From Roridomyces roridus (lineage: Eukaryota; Basidiomycota; Agaricomycetes; Agaricales; Mycenaceae), in contig JARKIF010000003.1 in NCBI GenBank assembly GCA_029378245.1, positions 868,001 through 932,000 on the forward strand: 64,000 bases of DNA. Direction: 5' to 3'. Of the stretch, positions 11,053 through 21,493 are shown in pieces. A program made the translations under genes and the position numbers. How positions within the stretch are numbered: position 1 is the first letter of the stretch; every line of letters starts with the position of its first letter. The notes beneath the pieces are model-generated. The model ran no database searches, had not been told where the DNA came from, and was given only the letters and a program-made list of their open reading frames with translations.

Positions 11053-12222
11053 ATGCCGGCGCCTCCTGCTGAAAGCACCCTCATTGACCCTGTCATGCGG
11101 CTGCCACTGGAGTTATCCTCGGAGATCTTCCTGCAATCCCTGCCCTCCACTCCAGATATGCAGGCTGTCGCTACACTACTACAAATCAGTCGTGGATGGA
11201 CCGCTATTGCACTCGCTACTCCCCCATTGTGGACCAACATAACGAACAATGGCGTCGAGCACTCCAAATTCCTCGCACTGCTCACAACCTGGCTCGATCG
11301 CGGGGGCGAATTTCCAGTATCGCTCTCCCTGAATCCCATTTCTCGCGCTCGGTTTGAAGATATTCTCGACACTCTCAAACCCCATGCGCATCGGGTCCAG
11401 AGTCTACGGTTGCTACGCGTGGTTGAGGGCCTCGACAAAATATATGTTTTCGTCGCATTGAAATCCCTCACCATCGACGGGTGCCATAACCGACATATCT
11501 CGTGCAATACTGCCGATATTGTCCACATACTGCGCTGTTCTCCGAACCTTGAGGAGTTTAATCTTCTCAATGGCTGTTACAACGGTAGCAAACTTTCGCA
11601 ACAGACTTCCTTGACCCATTCGTCGCTTCGACGGCTTCGTTTCGGAGAGTCGGAGGCAATGCAGCATCATTCTTGCGCACAGATCTCGCGGCACCTTACT
11701 CTACCGTCTCTTGACACTCTTTGCATTTCCGAGTTCATCCACATATGCGTGGAGGACTTGGTTGGGTTTTTGACCCGTTCCTCGCCTCCGCTGCGCTCCG
11801 TTCACTTGGGCTTGTGCGGCGGTCTAGATATGGACGGGATTCGCCAGTGCTTCACATTGTTCTCCATTGTCACAGAACTCGAGATCATATATCCCGTCAA
11901 CATCGTTTGCAACTTCTTCCACATTCTTGCAACCGTTCCCGAGGCCCTTCCGGCCCTCCAGAATCTTCGGATTACCGGATGCCTTGGAATGGCTTCCGAC
12001 TTTGAGTCGGTCCTCGCCGGAGTTGTACAACGGCGCACGGTCCTTCGTTCCATTCGGCTTGTTACCTCCCATCCGTTCAGAGACCGCTGTTTTTCTCGTT
12101 ATAAGGCTGCTGCCTTTCGCCAGATTGCAAACGACGGGATGGATATCTACATTGGGACGCCGGATAGGAATTTTCTGTCAGTTTTGTATGTCATGATTCA
12201 ATTAACGGCTTGCTCCAGATAA
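11053..12222 (+). CDS. F-box / leucine-rich-repeat-like protein (copy 1)
   Basis: Single exon, 389 residues, starting at the ATG that opens the F-box frame. The F-box is residues ~14-65 (RLPLELSSEIFLQSLPS...GWTAIALATPPLWTNI). The rest is irregular leucine-rich strands, typical of substrate-adaptor F-box proteins that join an SCF ubiquitin ligase. It lacks the N-terminal coiled coil of its relatives at 12376 and 17882 but otherwise aligns with them along its length, including the SSPPLRS motif and the GMDIYIGT C-terminus. The partner protein cannot be predicted. Confidence 0.82.
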   Translation: MPAPPAESTLIDPVMRLPLELSSEIFLQSLPSTPDMQAVATLLQISRGWTAIALATPPLWTNITNNGVEHSKFLALLTTWLDRGGEFPVSLSLNPISRARFEDILDTLKPHAHRVQSLRLLRVVEGLDKIYVFVALKSLTIDGCHNRHISCNTADIVHILRCSPNLEEFNLLNGCYNGSKLSQQTSLTHSSLRRLRFGESEAMQHHSCAQISRHLTLPSLDTLCISEFIHICVEDLVGFLTRSSPPLRSVHLGLCGGLDMDGIRQCFTLFSIVTELEIIYPVNIVCNFFHILATVPEALPALQNLRITGCLGMASDFESVLAGVVQRRTVLRSIRLVTSHPFRDRCFSRYKAAAFRQIANDGMDIYIGTPDRNFLSVLYVMIQLTACSR

Positions 12223-12375
12223 CTTAAAACCAAAATAACCCGGACGGCGGACCTTATCCTAACTTCGATGCTTCTATCATGATCAGTGTTCGATGAATGC
12301 TAAACTGGGGTTCTTCTTTCCTCCCACCGCGACGCGACGCGATAAGCTCAATCCCGACATCCACCACAGCCAAGC

Positions 12376-13581
12376 ATGCCGTCTGCGAACGAACTACGCG
12401 GGCTTATCGAGGATCTCTCAAAGGTGGTGGCACTCCAGAGAGAGATTCTTGAAGAGCTTGAGCATCAACTTCGCTCCGCCAAAAGCGACTTGAATACCCT
12501 CGTCGACCCCGTCGCGCAGCTTCCACTGGAACTATCCTCCGAAATCTTCATGCAGTGCCTCTCCACGACCGCAGATATGCAAGCCGCCGCGTTACTCCCG
12601 TGCGTGTGCCGTAGCTGGAGCGACATCGCGCTTGCTACACCCTCCCTGTGGACAACTATCAGCGACGACGGTGTCCCAGCTGTCAAATTCCCCCAACTCT
12701 TCGAAATATGGCTGAGGCGGGGGAAGAATCTGCCACTATCCCTCTCCTTGCGCCATATCGACCCGGTTGCATTCGCAGACACCGTCGAAGCTCTCGAGGA
12801 ACATGCGTATCGGGTTCAGGAACTCGAAATACTGCGCGTCGGCTTGGACCTCGGGCAGATAACCTATCCCTTTACGGCCCTGGAAACACTGACCCTGGAG
12901 GGGTCCAAGCAGGAATTCCTTGCTTCGAGCGCGTCCGAGATGGTCGAGATGTTGCGGGGCGCTTCGAAACTTGTGGAGTGCAATCTTCTTCGGGCATATT
13001 ACAGAGACCACACTCCCTCTGATCTCACACATTGTTCGCTCCAACACCTACGTCTCGGACGATTGGAGGACGGTCACTCCTCCGCGGTGATTTTACGCCA
13101 TCTCACCCTACCCTCTCTCCAAACTCTCTGTATTTCTCGTTTCGACATCTCCACGACCGACTTTCTCCAATTCTTCACTCGCTCCTCCCCACCGTTGCGC
13201 TCCTTGGAGCTGCGCCTGCCTGTGAGCGATGTGGCGAGCGAAACAATCGCATGCCTGAAGCTCCTCCCTGACCTCGCAAATCTCCGGATAATATACAACT
13301 GGGATAATGTTGGAACCTTTTTCGACAAGCTGGCGGCGGCTCCCGACGTCCTTCCGGCCCTCCGCGACTTTTGGATTTCGGGGTACCTCAGAAACCTTGC
13401 AGGCTATCAGCGCGTTCTTGACGTGCTCACACGTCGACGCAAGACTCTCCGTTCATTCCACCTTGTGGTTGCAGAGGAAGATGAGGACCACTTCTCTGCG
13501 GACGTTGGGGCTGCGTTCCGCGAGCTTGTAGGAGAGGGGATGGAGATACATATTGGAACGGCGGTTAAGAATTTCTTGTGA
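12376..13581 (+). CDS. F-box / leucine-rich-repeat-like protein (copy 2)
   Basis: Single exon, 401 residues. Residues 1-40 form a heptad-bearing coiled coil (LSKVVALQREILEELEHQL), followed by the F-box (QLPLELSSEIFMQCLST...WSDIALATPSLWTTI) and leucine-rich strands ending GMEIHIGTAVKNFL. It is clearly a paralog of the neighbours at 11053 and 17882; this tandem family growth is common in agarics. Probable SCF adaptor. Only 150 bp of non-coding sequence separates it from copy 1. Confidence 0.85.
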   Translation: MPSANELRGLIEDLSKVVALQREILEELEHQLRSAKSDLNTLVDPVAQLPLELSSEIFMQCLSTTADMQAAALLPCVCRSWSDIALATPSLWTTISDDGVPAVKFPQLFEIWLRRGKNLPLSLSLRHIDPVAFADTVEALEEHAYRVQELEILRVGLDLGQITYPFTALETLTLEGSKQEFLASSASEMVEMLRGASKLVECNLLRAYYRDHTPSDLTHCSLQHLRLGRLEDGHSSAVILRHLTLPSLQTLCISRFDISTTDFLQFFTRSSPPLRSLELRLPVSDVASETIACLKLLPDLANLRIIYNWDNVGTFFDKLAAAPDVLPALRDFWISGYLRNLAGYQRVLDVLTRRRKTLRSFHLVVAEEDEDHFSADVGAAFRELVGEGMEIHIGTAVKNFL

Positions 13582-14258
13582 GGTTCGTTCGAATTTGGGT
13601 TGAGGTATCCTAGCTAACTCCTTCATCCAGATGAGATTGGTCGGGTGGTTTGCATCTCGGCCGACGGTGGGTCCCTTGCTATATCCAGTTAAATAATGTC
13701 CCTTCTTTTCCCACTCTCATTCTTCAGTTGTTTGACCTCCGTGGAGTGAGAGCCGAGCGCCACGGGACGTTGAACTGCGAATTTTGGGCGCATATTCCTC
13801 CGGTATCTCCGTTTCTTTTGCCTGGGCATTGCGACGCGCAACAGCGGCAGCGGCACGCGCTTTTTTGAGATGTTTGGCCTGTTTCTGGGACGTGCCGCTC
13901 TTCGGTGCTCTCGGCATCCTGAGGCAAACTAAAGGTCAATATTTTGGCGCTTTCAACTTGAAGAGGCGCGGCATTGATCGCAGATCACGAAACTGATAGC
14001 AACTTGAACCAGTAGCAACCACAACGAGTTGTCTGTTCGCCCGCATTTCCCTAGGGCCACCGGCGCAACTGCCATGTCTGCTGTCCGCTACGTGCATGGT
14101 CCACCGTATGCGATCAAATCTCCGACTTATAATTACCTATCCGTCATTGTTGCTTATCTTGGTCTATCTTCACTTCGGCCGAAAGCGGCCAAAATATAAG
14201 AAGCGGGTGGTTAAACCTTGTTCCGTGGCTGTCTCTCGCCCACAAGTCCACCGACGGA
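13582..14258. other. intergenic region
   Basis: 677 bp between F-box copy 2 and the MFS transporter. Apart from the weak minus-strand frame listed separately, nothing recognisable was seen. Confidence 0.45.
13717..13917 (-). CDS. small basic hypothetical protein (doubtful)
   Basis: A 66-residue frame starting MPRAPKSGTSQKQAKHLKKA, then an Ala/Arg-rich helix. The basic opening resembles N-termini of some agaric transposon-linked proteins, but no domain is recognised and there is no second exon I can support. It may be a relic, a small gene or chance. Confidence 0.25.
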   Translation of the reverse strand: MPRAPKSGTSQKQAKHLKKARAAAAVARRNAQAKETEIPEEYAPKIRSSTSRGARLSLHGGQTTEE

Positions 14259-16180
14259 ATGTCCGCTGGTACCACTGAAGAGCCCTTCAGCATCTACACA
14301 TCCCGCGAAAAATGGCTCATTGTCTCTTTGGTCGCGCTCGGCGCTCTATTCAGGTTTGCGCTCTTGGCTCCTCCCTGTCCTGGTGTGTTCATCCCAGTCT
14401 CTGCAGTCCTCTATCGGCCAACATTTATTTCCCTGCAATCCCGACAATCGCTGCAGCATTCCACAAGTCGATAGAGCTCATCAACTTGACGGCGCGTTGA
14501 TTCTCCTCCCGTTTCTTCGGGGTTTCTGATGGATACTTCGTCCAGGTCACAATTAATATGGTCTTCCAGGGCATATGTGGGCTCCGCGTGTCTTCTCATT
14601 GCCGTCGGTAATATTTTTCCCAGCACCCATGTTCTGGGGTTCTTGGTCGGACACTTACGGCCGTCGACACGCGATGATACTGTGTCTCCTGCTGCTTACG
14701 CTCTCTTGCATTGGTCTTGCTTTGACTCCCACCAAGGACTACTGGCTACTGCTTTTCTTGCGGTGTTTCCAAGCAGCTGGGTCAGCAAGCACAATAGCTA
14801 TAGCCGCTGGTGTTATCGGCGACATTTCCACGCGTGCCGAACGCGGCGGATTCTTCGGTGTATATAGTATCGGGCCAATGGTATCTTATTCTCCGCTGAC
14901 ATCCTTGAACGGCGAAATACTAAGCAGTCTTTAGTTTGGTCCCGCTATTGGGCCGGTCCTCGGCGGCGCGCTCGCCGATAAACTCGGCTGGAGGTTCGCA
15001 TCTCAAGTTCAAATTGCTGCTTGCTTGACGCTTTTTCAGGGCAATATTCTGGTTTCTCTGTATCGGATCAGCCCTGTGCACGGTCGTGCTACTTCTTTTC
15101 CTCCCGGAAACCCTGCGGGCCATCGTCGGCAATGGGAGTATCCGCCCACACCGGATCTACCACCCCGTCTTGCCAGTGATCGGCCGTCATGCCGTCAAGG
15201 TGGATCCACCTCCCGGAACCACCAAGCGTCGAGCGAGGCTCCAGAATCCGCTCCGGCTTCTCCTACATGTGGATACTGCGTTGCTCCTCCTGATCAACGC
15301 GGTGGTGTATGCCGTGTTTTACAGCGTCACCGCGAGCATTTCGAGCGTTTTCCACGATGTTTACGCGCAACTTAACGAAACAGAGCTGGGGTTGTGTTAC
15401 CTGAGTACGCCTTCAATTTGTTTCCTGCCTGTGTTGGTTCCGACACGTTCGATGGTTTAGCTCTGGGCGGCGGTTTGATTCTCGGCACCCTGACCTACGG
15501 ACGGGTGCTCGACTGGGAATATGAACGGATACGAAAAGAACTGCCTGCACCCGATCCATCCAGCAAGGAGCCCGTCGAGGCGTTCCCTATTGAAAAGGTG
15601 CGCCCGTTGAATCATGGTTTATTCGATTTGAACTTCACGTACTTAGGCCCGTTTGCGGATCACCCCCTTCTTGCTAGCGGCGTACGTCGGACTGTGTATA
15701 GGCTACGGATGGTGCATCGAGAAACGAACCAATATCGCAGCACCGTTAATCCTACTTTTCGGAGGTGCGAGAGTTCCGGTTTTTCCTTCCTGACCGTATT
15801 GAGGGATAATGCAGTTGGCTTCGTCTTGATATGCATTATGAATTCGATCCAAACGCTCATGCTGGATCTCATGCCGACACAGGGTTCGTCTATCACCGCC
15901 TGCGTGAGTAACAATTTTCCTTACGGCGGCGATGTTGATTTTTCCGTGGTAGAATAATATCACGCGTTGCCTACTTGGTGCAGGGCTTGTCTCAGCTATT
16001 CAGCCGCTCATCGACGCTCTGAATCCGGGCTGGACTTATGTCCTTCTGGGTGGGATCAGCGCGCTCATGGGGCCGATTATATATTTAGTCATGCGAATTG
16101 GGCCAAGGTGTCGTGCGCGGCGGATTAGGATGGCGGAGATGGCCAAGGCGAAGGAACAGAGAGAAGAGGGTGTAAAGTAG
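14259..16180 (+). CDS. MFS multidrug transporter (DHA1-like)
   Basis: Nine introns rejoin a 12-helix major facilitator. Visible parts: start MSAGTTEEPFSIYTSREKW, helix 1 with SANIYFPAIPTIAAAF, helix 2/3 loop GSWSDTYGRRHAM (the family-diagnostic motif A), motif C GPAIGPVLGGALAD, a central cytosolic loop, then ARLRITPFLL, TNIAAPLILLFG, TLMLDLMPTQGSS and NNITRCLLGAGL. This matches proton-antiport drug/polyamine exporters of the yeast Qdr/Flr type in the plasma membrane. Every junction is GT-AG and in frame except the second intron (14492-14545), which needs a GC donor to keep frame; using the nearby GT gives a stop at once. That could be a rare GC-AG intron or a base error. The last exon ends on a charged tail. 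Confidence 0.85.
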
Positions 16181-16656
16181 TGTACGTACTACGAGTGAGT
16201 TCGAACTCGGTCAACAACATCAACGGATCAAAGCTTGCCATCTTCAAGTTTCACTGTCGAGAGCCTCCGTCACTCCCCGCATAGAAATTCTTTCCCAAAC
16301 GATAGCGCAGCATAACCAATTTATGACCCAGTGGCCCGACAACCGCTCGAGGTTTGCACCCATAGTCACGTGCGTGTTCAGCCCGCGCTTGGCCCCTCTT
16401 GGCCCGCACACGCGCTCCTCCGCTGCACACTTGCCCGAAACGGTGCTCGTTCAGCGATCACTCCAGGTAGCTCCAGGTACCATGGAGTCTGGACCGTGGT
16501 TTCAGCTGGCCGTTCCCGTGTGGGACCTTTTGGCCTTGATAACATAACATGCCTCCTCATTGGGACCGCTGCGGTTACAGATCCTCCTCCTCCCTTTAAA
16601 ATTCCGAGTCACAGTTTGCACGGCCACTTACACTACTGTCCACAGAGCACCCAGTA
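16181..16656. promoter_or_regulatory. intergenic / SDR promoter region
   Basis: 476 bp without a gene. An A/T-rich TTTAAAA element lies about 60 bp before the dehydrogenase ATG and may serve as its TATA-like site; nothing else was recognised. Confidence 0.35.
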
Positions 16657-17736
16657 ATGCCTTTGATTCAAGCAACCAGTACCCGCGTCTGGCTGAGTAT
16701 ACTCGATTATAACTCAAGCCGCTCGTCAGCTCACATCCTCTGCAGTTACCGGGGCATCCTCCGGCTTCGGCCGACTCCTCACTGAGCGAGTTCTCGCTGA
16801 GGGCGAGATTTCAGTCGCCGCCCTGCGCACCCCTTCCGATCTCCACGACCTCGCCGCCGCGAACCCAGAGAGGCTCCTCCTCGTCAAGTGCGATGTCACC
16901 AACTCGGCGGACATCCACTCGGCCTTTGCGGATGCCGTCGAAAAATTTGGACGTGTCGACGTGGTTTTCAATAACGCGGGCTATGCTTTAGTGGCTGAGG
17001 TTGAGGGCCTTGCGGATGACGCCGCCCGTGCTTTGTTCGAGGTGAACTTCTGGGGTGCGTTGAATGTCAGCAAGGAAGCTGTTCGAGTGTTTCGTGATGT
17101 GAATCGCCCTGCTGGCGGGCATTTGCTGACTATGAGCTCGGAGGCGGGGCTTTCTGGAACTCCAGCAATGGGAATATACTCTGCCAGGTGCGTGGTTGTA
17201 TTGCCTATTCGACTCTGAGTCTCTGACTTACAACGGGCGGACAGTAAACACGGTATATTGTTTCTCTCTTTGAGTTCAGCTGGTTGACCACCGAGCCTCA
17301 CAGCGTTGGAGGGTCTCACGGAAGCTTTGAGCCTCGAAATGGACCCTACTTGGAATATCAAGGTCTGAAATTACCGGCTCTGGCCCTCCTTGAACTGATC
17401 AATCCACGGCAGATATCCATTATCGCCCCAGGAGCATTCAAGACAGGCGCACACACCGACCCAAAAAGAACGCCCGTCTTTCCTGCACCGGAAGCCTATC
17501 ATGCGGCCCTTCCTTCGCATGCCGTGCGCCACTTTGTGCAGGATGGCTCATACATACGCGGCGACCCGCGTAAAGCCGTCGAGGCCATCTTCCGCTTCTC
17601 AAAGTTGGAATCGCCGCCGCTGCGCTGGGTGGTGGGGAAGGACTCGGGGATCAGGGCAAAGGCCAAATTGGAGAAAATGGTCGCCGAGTTGGACGAATTT
17701 GCGAGCTGGTCAGAGGATTTGGATCTCACGACTTGA
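16657..17736 (+). CDS. short-chain dehydrogenase/reductase (classical SDR)
   Basis: Exons 16657-16696, 16746-17187, 17245-17252 (8 nt), then two further exons ending at 17736. The spliced N-terminus runs VWLITGASSGFGR, the Rossmann TGxxxGxG nucleotide motif; then CDVTN, VFNNAGYA and the catalytic Ser with the Tyr/Lys pair in GIYSASKHALEG, which is only restored by the 8-nt micro-exon supplying Lys-His. PGAFKT follows. The enzyme should be an NAD(P)H-dependent oxidoreductase of the wide 17-beta-HSD-like fungal group. Substrate is unknown. Start ATG opens the only frame that splices into the glycine motif. Confidence 0.9.
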
Positions 17737-17881
17737 TGGATTCGTGTGTCTCAATTCGGCAGATTTGGGCCAAGGTGTTGTGCGACCAGAGAGTTGAGAG
17801 AGAGTATGTAAAATATCGAACTATCAGCCGTGACATCAAGCTTTGATCGATTGATTTGATCAACTCTTGCCATCTCCCACC

Positions 17882-19129
17882 ATGTCCTCCGAGAGAGACC
17901 TCCGTCAGCGCATAGAGGAGCTTTCCCAAACCATAACGGAGCACGAACAGAAGCTCGCGCAAACGATTGCGCAGCACAAGCAAATCGTTCGGGATCTCCA
18001 AGAACAGATTCGCGCAACCAACAGTGATTTGAACGACCTCTGCGACCCAATGGCCCGGATGCCACTCGAGATTTGTTCGGAAATCTTCACCCGCTGCCTC
18101 CCCCCGACACCTGATATGCGAGCGGCGCTGAGGCCTTCGCACGTCTGTCGTAGATGGAACGACATCGCGCTTGCTACCCCTTCGCTGTGGACCGCCATAA
18201 CGGACAGGAGCGCCCCATTCAGCGCATACCCGGCGCTTCTTGAAATGTGGCTCAACCGGGGAAAGAATTCACCGTTAACAATGTCACTTTATCGACAACT
18301 GGACACCTACCTTGTCGAGGCCCTGGAGAAGCACGCTCATAGGGTCCAGAATTGGCACATGCTGGGCGGATCTGTTCCGTTAGATCATATTCCCTATCTC
18401 TTCGCAGGATTGACATTCGTGACAATCCAGATTGGGTATAGCTGTAGCGTGGCCGAGATTTTCGGGGTCTTGCGCGGTGCTCTGAACCTCGTGGAATTGA
18501 ACCTAGTCGGGATTGAATACTTCAGCGACGATTTTCTACGCGAGACAGGCCCCCTAATTCATCGGTCCCTCCAGCGCCTGTATATGGGACGGTTAGGAGA
18601 GTCACCGTATTGTGCAAGAATTTTGCGGCACCTCACTCTGCCTGCCCTCCAATGTCTCAGCATGGTCGACTTGGAGATGATATTACCCGGAGCGGAGTTA
18701 CTCGAATTCTTCAACCGATCTTCCCCACCGCTGCAATCCTTGGAGATAATTGCTTGCGGCAGGGATGTCCGTGACACGATTGCCTGCTTGAAGCTGCTTG
18801 CCCCCCTTACACGGCTTATAATCGTGTTTAATCCGATTTGTCGAGAGCCCGACGCCTTTCTCGAAGAGCTGGCTGCTGTCCCCGACGCTCTTCCGGCTAT
18901 CCAGGATTTCCAAATTCATGCAGATATGGCTCGCACGACTGGCTACCAGCACCTTCTCACCATACTCAAAGATCGACGGGCGTCCCTCGCGTCTTTTTGG
19001 CTACAACAAAAGGAAGACAATGCGCCGCTCGAGGGAGAAATGGTGGTTGCGTTCCGGGAGCTCGCAGATGACGGGATGAAAATCTTGATCAAAAAACAAG
19101 ACATTATCATTTGGGATGGTTCATCATAA
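17882..19129 (+). CDS. F-box / leucine-rich-repeat-like protein (copy 3)
   Basis: Single exon of about 415 residues. The ATG at 17882 has a good context (CACCATG). Residues 1-50 are a strong coiled coil (QRIEELSQTITEHEQKL...). The F-box follows (RMPLEICSEIFTRCLPP...WNDIALATPSLWTAI), then leucine-rich strands with NRSSPPLQSLEI. It is a diverged paralog of the copies at 11053 and 12376, but is separated from them by a transporter and a dehydrogenase. Likely SCF substrate adaptor. Confidence 0.84.
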   Translation: MSSERDLRQRIEELSQTITEHEQKLAQTIAQHKQIVRDLQEQIRATNSDLNDLCDPMARMPLEICSEIFTRCLPPTPDMRAALRPSHVCRRWNDIALATPSLWTAITDRSAPFSAYPALLEMWLNRGKNSPLTMSLYRQLDTYLVEALEKHAHRVQNWHMLGGSVPLDHIPYLFAGLTFVTIQIGYSCSVAEIFGVLRGALNLVELNLVGIEYFSDDFLRETGPLIHRSLQRLYMGRLGESPYCARILRHLTLPALQCLSMVDLEMILPGAELLEFFNRSSPPLQSLEIIACGRDVRDTIACLKLLAPLTRLIIVFNPICREPDAFLEELAAVPDALPAIQDFQIHADMARTTGYQHLLTILKDRRASLASFWLQQKEDNAPLEGEMVVAFRELADDGMKILIKKQDIIIWDGSS

Positions 19130-19283
19130 TGCTGCCCGGACACCGAGGTGAATCGTTTCGTTTGTTGGCGTGAAATCCATACTCAAAGTTACCAGATGGC
19201 CTTAGCTAGTAGCTACGTTGTATTATGTCTTGCGATTGGCTTCCATTGCAGCTTCGAAACACTCTTGGTACATACTAGATTGA

Positions 19284-20078
19284 TTACAGCTTCGTCTTGA
19301 ACCCCAAGGGGCACTGACCCTGAGACGGCCCCATCTGGCGGAACATGTCCACTGGATCATACCAGGTCTCCACCTTTTGAAGCTGCAGCTTGTCGTTGAC
19401 GACAGCGACGGTGACACCCTGAATTTCAAGCACCTTTCCATGCGCCTTGATATTGACTCGCTCCCCCTTTCTGTTCGAGAATGTGAGATTAGTATCGGCG
19501 ACGTCTGGAATCAATCAAACAACTTGCTCATTGAAACCCTCGTAATCATTCTTCATCTCCCCCCAGTGGCGCCACCGGAACGCCACCTGCGGCGGTCCAC
19601 TGTACACTTCGAGCACCTCCCACGCAAAGGTGGGCATCATGCTCTTGAACGTAATGTGGCTCGACGCGAAATCCGAGTGTTCAGGGCTGTAGTATGCGTT
19701 GGGCGCGATGACAGCGTTGTACGTGCCGACTTTGAGCATATATTCACCCGAGGTCGCAGGCCCGCCGTTGACGGCGAAGGTGTACTTGTCCTGGTCGATC
19801 GTGCGCCATTCTTTCAGGTCCATCTTGTAGGATGCCTCGATTTCCCAGTTCTTGACCAGGTTTTCGACGATTGATATCAAGCTTCCGGGCTCGTGGTTCA
19901 TCTTTTTTGCTACGAGGATATAAGCGAGAGTTCAAGGAAATGGGTGGGCGTACATACTTCTTTCGTAGTCAGCGCGGGTGCGTTCGTAGTCGGGCACTCG
20001 GTTGTGCCTCCATTTTGCCTTGTCTTTCAACACTGCATTGGGATCGAGGACGTAGTCGGGAAGAGACGGGGTGGACAT
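19284..20078 (-). CDS. pathogen-related protein (SnoaL-like fold family)
   Basis: Three exons on the minus strand. Start MSTPSLPDYVLDPNAVLKD, then WRHNRVPDYERTRADYER; splicing to TKKMNHEPGSLISIVENLVK; a central block SDFASSHITFKSMMPTFAWE and VYSGPPQVAFRWRHWGEMK; final exon KGERVNIKAHGKVLEIQGV to TWYDPVDMFRQMG. This is the fungal/plant 'pathogen-related protein' family, an NTF2/SnoaL-like small alpha+beta domain with no settled enzymatic role. No signal peptide, so probably cytosolic. A decayed tandem copy lies immediately downstream at 20706-21493 in the same direction. Confidence 0.8.
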
Positions 20079-20705
20079 GGCGCGGGGTAAGTATGGTCCA
20101 TTCGCAGCTGTCGAGTTTTTAAACGGTTGAATTACGAAATCCGCCGCTGTTCCTACCTAGTAAGTACCTTATTATGGTCCGACAGCAAGGCACGAGCTAC
20201 AAACAGATGCGAATAGACAGCCAGATTGTAGGACCTGGGCAAGCTCCACCCAAGAATTTCGGATGCCAATCGCACCCGCCCACGGTGGGAATAGGAGCAA
20301 ATGCCTTGGTGAATTCGCCACCAGATTATGCGGAAAGAACTGAAAAAAAAAAGAATCCGATTTAGTGGAATAGTTGGACAAAGGCTATCGAGGATGCGAA
20401 AGGCCTCGAGTTGAAACGTTGACTGTCGATATTCTTCGGCATTTGCTCGTTGTATTACAGCTGGACCCGGGTGCCTAAAGTTGCTTTGTTGACATGCGTA
20501 TACCGCCGCCACCCCCTTGACCCCGCCCGGTAAGCTTCACAGGAGGATCCTGATGCCATGCTCGAAATAAAGAGAAGTCTTGAAGCACAGAGAAAACATT
20601 GATCGGACCGATTTAAAAAAGCAGCGAAGGCGACCAAAGCTCGAAGGAAATAAAGTTTGAGATTACAGTCCGAGAGAGCTATAGCAAGCGAGGTGGTGGT
20701 TTGGG
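20079..20705. other. intergenic, nothing recognised
   Basis: Between the intact pathogen-related gene and its decayed copy. An A-run (20342-20352) and short frames only. Confidence 0.45.
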
Positions 20706-21493
20706 TTCAAGATGTGCGACACAACTTTGGTTTGAATCCCATCGGGCACTGAGCGGATACTACTCCCTCCACAGATCCCATCTGGCGAAACATCTCCAAC
20801 GGATCATACCAAGTCTCGATCTTTGAAGCTGCAGCTGGTCGTTAACGACGGCGACGGTGACTCCTTCAATTTCAAGGACCCGTCCATGGGCTTTAATATT
20901 AACTCGCTCCCCCTTTCTGTGACACTCAAGTCAGTACGTCGACACTCGGAGTATGAAAAGCGGGCACTCGCTCATTGAAGCCATCATAATCATTCTTCAT
21001 CTCACCCCAATGGCGCCAGCGAAACGCCCCCTGAGGGGGGCACTGTACATCTCGATCACCTCCCACGCAAAAAGTGGGTATCATGGTCTTGAACGTGATG
21101 TGACTCGAAGCGAAATCCGAGTGCTCGCGATTGTAATATGCATTAGCCGGAATCACGGCGTTGTATATGCCGACCTTGAGTATGTATTCGCCCGAGATCG
21201 GGGCCCCGCCATTGACTGCAAAGGTGTACTTGTCCTGGTCGAACGTGCGTCATTCTTTTAGGTCCATCTTGTAGGAAGCCTCGATTTCCCAGTTCTTGAC
21301 GAGATTCTCGACTATGGATATTAAGCTTCCGGGTTCGTGGCTCCTGGTTTTCGCTGTAAAGTCTCATGATCACGTTGTCCACAGTGGGCGCCGTGTCGGT
21401 GCTTACTTCTTTCAAAATAGGCACGAGCACGAGGAGAGATATCAGTCCAGAACCTAGGTTTGGCCACGCAGCGCTCGGTTCATATTCGGGCAA
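20706..21493 (-). pseudogene. decayed tandem copy of the pathogen-related protein gene
   Basis: The minus strand aligns with the whole 19284-20078 gene. The middle exon keeps HSDFASSHITFKTM and AFRWRHWGEMKNDY. Between these blocks about 15 residues are read in the wrong frame: one extra T near 21075 shifts the frame and a missing base near 21045 restores it, so net length is unchanged. A further single-base deletion in the last exon (around 20828) breaks the frame before TWYDP-like sequence. The N-terminal exon is poorly conserved. Several independent lesions make a pseudogene more likely than a sequencing slip. Confidence 0.75.
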
